NCBI RefSeq assembly: GCF_016008875.1
Contig: NZ_JADTQG010000001.1
Location: 1-64,000 of the forward strand
From: Ectopseudomonas mendocina
GTDB taxonomy: Bacteria; Pseudomonadota; Gammaproteobacteria; Pseudomonadales; Pseudomonadaceae
Length of the DNA stretch: 64,000 bases
Direction of reading: 5' to 3'
Made by a program: the position numbers and the translations under genes. The notes below the pieces were generated by a model. The model did not search any database and was not told where the DNA came from. It was given only the letters and a program-made list of their open reading frames with translations. Shown piece by piece: positions 61,939 to 64,000 of this stretch (its first letter is position 1; each line of letters begins with the position of its first letter).

Positions 61939-63189
61939 TCAGTAGTCGATGGCGTCGCGGATGATCGGGCAGGTCATGCAGTGGCCACCGCCACGGCCGC
62001 GCCCCAGTTCGCTGGCGCTGATGGTGATGACCTCGACGCCGGCCTTGCGCAGCAGGGTGTTGGTGTAGGTGTTGCGGTCATAGCCGACCACCACGCCCGG
62101 CTCCAGGCAGACCACGTTGTTGCCGTCGTCCCATTGCTCGCGCTCAGCCTCGTAGGCATCGCCGCCGGTTTCCACCACGCGCAGCTTCGGCAGGTTGAGG
62201 GACGCGGCGACGACCTCGACGAAGGACTTGTCCTCGCGGCGCACATCAATGCCGCCGGGGCGGCTTTCGTCCGGGCGCAGGGTGAAGGGCACGATGCCGT
62301 TGGCCACTTCCGGGAAGATGGTCACCAGGTCGCGGTCGCAGAAGCTGAATACGGTGTCCAGGTGCATGGCCGCACGGGAGCGGCCCAGGCCGGCGACGAT
62401 GACCTTGTCTGCCGCGCCTTTGGCGAACAACGCGCGCGCCACCTGGCCGATGGCTTGGTGCGAGCTGCGCTCACCCATGCCGATCAGAACGGTGCCGTTA
62501 CCGATGGGCATCACGTCGCCGCCTTCCAGGGTGGCCGAGCCGTGATCCTTGTCCGGATCGCCGTACCAGATCTCGAAGGATTCGTTGGCGAAGTCCGGGT
62601 GGAAGGTATAGATGGCGCTGGCGAGCAGGGTTTCCTGACGGCGTGCCGGCCAGTACATCGGATTGAGGGTGACGCCCCCATAGATCCAGCAGGTGGTGTC
62701 GCGAGTGAACTGGGTGTTGGGCAGCGGCGGGAAGATGAAGCTGGATTCGCCCAGGTAGGCGTTGAACATCTTCGCCGCCTCGGAATCCTTGTGCTTGACC
62801 AGATCGGCCCCGGAAACGCCGCCGATGAGGAATTCGGCGATGCGCCGTGGCTCCAGGCCCTCGATGAAGGAACGCACTTCGTTCTGCAGGCCGAGGCCGA
62901 CGCTGTTGGGGGTGATCTTGCGGTCGAGGATCCACTTCAGCGCGGCGGGATCGCTGATGGTCTCTTCCAGCAGGTTGTGCATCTCCACGACCTCGATGCC
63001 GCGCTCGCGCATCTTGGTCATGAAGTCGAAATGGTCACGCTTGGCCTGCGATACCCAGATCACGTCGTCGAACAGCAGTTCGTCGCAGTTGGCGGGTGTC
63101 AGGCGCAGGTGGGCGAGGCCCGGAGAGCAGACCATCACCTTGTGCAGTTTGCCGGCTTCGGAATGAACGCCGAGGGGCTTCTTGGACAT
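61939..63189 (-). CDS. arcA: Arginine deiminase
   Basis: A 416-residue guanidino-modifying enzyme. The nucleophile Cys is in [15 protein letters not shown] near the C-terminus, catalytic His/Glu/Asp residues lie in [11 protein letters not shown] and the block [16 protein letters not shown], and [12 protein letters not shown] is present. It hydrolyses arginine to citrulline and ammonia. In Pseudomonas the operon is induced by Anr under low oxygen and by ArgR; those sites would lie beyond the right edge. Confidence 0.97.
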   Translation of the reverse strand: MSKKPLGVHSEAGKLHKVMVCSPGLAHLRLTPANCDELLFDDVIWVSQAKRDHFDFMTKMRERGIEVVEMHNLLEETISDPAALKWILDRKITPNSVGLGLQNEVRSFIEGLEPRRIAEFLIGGVSGADLVKHKDSEAAKMFNAYLGESSFIFPPLPNTQFTRDTTCWIYGGVTLNPMYWPARRQETLLASAIYTFHPDFANESFEIWYGDPDKDHGSATLEGGDVMPIGNGTVLIGMGERSSHQAIGQVARALFAKGAADKVIVAGLGRSRAAMHLDTVFSFCDRDLVTIFPEVANGIVPFTLRPDESRPGGIDVRREDKSFVEVVAASLNLPKLRVVETGGDAYEAEREQWDDGNNVVCLEPGVVVGYDRNTYTNTLLRKAGVEVITISASELGRGRGGGHCMTCPIIRDAIDY

Positions 63190-63263
63190 GTCGAACTCCT
63201 TCTCGTAGAGCGAGTTTTCAGGCTTGCCGGCGGCCCGGTGCGGGCCGCTCGCGGCCAGCGGTG

Positions 63264-64000
63264 TTACAAACTCAGGAAGCCGTCATACAGCCCGTAGGCG
63301 GCGATGGCGGCGCCGATCAGTACGACGATGAAAATCAGTTTCTCGATGCTGGTGAAAATGGCTTGGCCCATTTCGCGCTTGGCCTTGGCGAAGAGGATTG
63401 CGCCAGGTGCGTAGAGCAGTGCCGAGAGCAGCAGGTACTGAATGCCGGCGGCGTACACCAGCCACACCGCGTACAGGGTCGAGATACCGGCGATCAGCAG
63501 ATCCTTGTTGCGCTCGCCGGAGGCGTTCTCGTAGGTCTCGCCGCGCACCGCGAGCAGCACCGCATAGGCGCTGGACCAGAAGTACGGCACCAGGATCATC
63601 GAGGTGGCCAGGTACAGCAGGCTGAGGTAGGTGGAGGCGTTGAACAGGGTGATGATCAGGAACAGCTGGATCAGCCCGTTGGACAGCCACAGCGCATTGG
63701 CCGGAACCTGATTGGCGTTCTCCTTGCGCAGGAAGGCCGGCATGGTGTGGTCGCGGGCGCTGGCGAAGAGGATCTCGGCGCACAACAGGGTCCAGGACAG
63801 CAGGGCACCGGCCAGCGAGACGATCAGACCAATGGCGATCAGCTGCGCGCCCCAGGGGCCGACCACCTGTTCAAGCACCCCGGCCATGGACGGGTTCTTC
63901 AACCCGGCCAGTTCGGCCTGAGCCATGATGCCTTGCGACAGGATGTTGACCAGTACCAGCAGCAAAAGCACGCCGACGAAACCGATCACCGTGGCCTTGC
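63264..64000 (-). CDS. arcD: Arginine/ornithine antiporter (partial)
   Basis: The C-terminal about 245 residues of an APC-type antiporter; the 5' part lies outside the window (full proteins are near 480 residues). At least seven membrane segments are visible, including [18 protein letters not shown] and [20 protein letters not shown], typical of ArcD. It brings in arginine and exports ornithine for the pathway. First gene of the arc operon. Confidence 0.93.
   Translation of the reverse strand, partial: KATVIGFVGVLLLLVLVNILSQGIMAQAELAGLKNPSMAGVLEQVVGPWGAQLIAIGLIVSLAGALLSWTLLCAEILFASARDHTMPAFLRKENANQVPANALWLSNGLIQLFLIITLFNASTYLSLLYLATSMILVPYFWSSAYAVLLAVRGETYENASGERNKDLLIAGISTLYAVWLVYAAGIQYLLLSALLYAPGAILFAKAKREMGQAIFTSIEKLIFIVVLIGAAIAAYGLYDGFLSL

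Overview
The window is GC-rich chromosomal DNA of a Pseudomonas species. The gene order ychF-pth-rplY-prs-tRNA-Gln-ispE-lolB-TPR lipoprotein-hemA-prfA-prmC-moeB-murI-pagL, followed by phr and hemH, is the core order remembered from Pseudomonas aeruginosa. The repeats (a 141-bp MITE-like element, CT-rich hairpins, REP-type inverted repeats) also look pseudomonad. The assignment rests on gene order and protein motifs, not on a database search.

Layout. 1-5.3 kb: a membrane-anchored 5'-nucleotidase-like phosphatase, a DMT exporter and several small exported or membrane proteins. 5.3-18.4 kb: a tRNA-Met gene with an integrated Pf-like filamentous prophage. Its backbone reads leftward: regulator/Xis-like protein, small DNA-binding and zinc proteins, ssDNA-binding protein, coat proteins, attachment protein, minor coat protein, Zot, Rep, integrase. 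A divergent rightward arm starts with a repressor and carries cargo: a membrane protein, a secreted protein, an AT-rich NACHT NTPase (probable anti-phage defence) and, at the far edge, a RelE/Phd toxin-antitoxin pair. 18.4-31.3 kb: the core block of translation, ribosome, isoprenoid, tetrapyrrole and cell-wall genes. 31.3-36 kb: a LysR regulator, an HPP/CBS membrane protein, an orphan cbb3 oxidase subunit I with a small partner, and a YkgJ-type protein.

36-47.8 kb: a light-response region. Nine leftward genes (DUF523/DUF1722, MerR/LitR, photolyase, SnoaL, SDR, FAD oxidoreductase, DUF1365, Cfa/UfaM-like methyltransferase, DUF2878) mostly overlap by a few bases and start from one promoter covered by two sites of form TGTACA-N12-TGTACA. 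A third such site lies between a renalase-like/Trp-rich pair and an epimerase-hemH pair. All three fit the consensus remembered for the P. putida light regulator PplR.

47.9-59.2 kb: ordinary accessory metabolism (MFS transporters, lipoproteins, a periplasmic solute-binding protein, a class I glutamine amidotransferase, a Tsx-like porin, a thioesterase with a TetR regulator, dihydrolipoyl dehydrogenase). 59.3-64 kb: the arginine deiminase operon arcD(partial)-arcA-arcB-arcC plus a DUF5064 gene, running off the right edge.

The two most interesting parts are the prophage cargo arm, whose first gene sits between 59-bp direct repeats and which carries a NACHT protein, and the light-operator architecture that appears to join DNA repair, membrane lipid modification and haem synthesis under one control.
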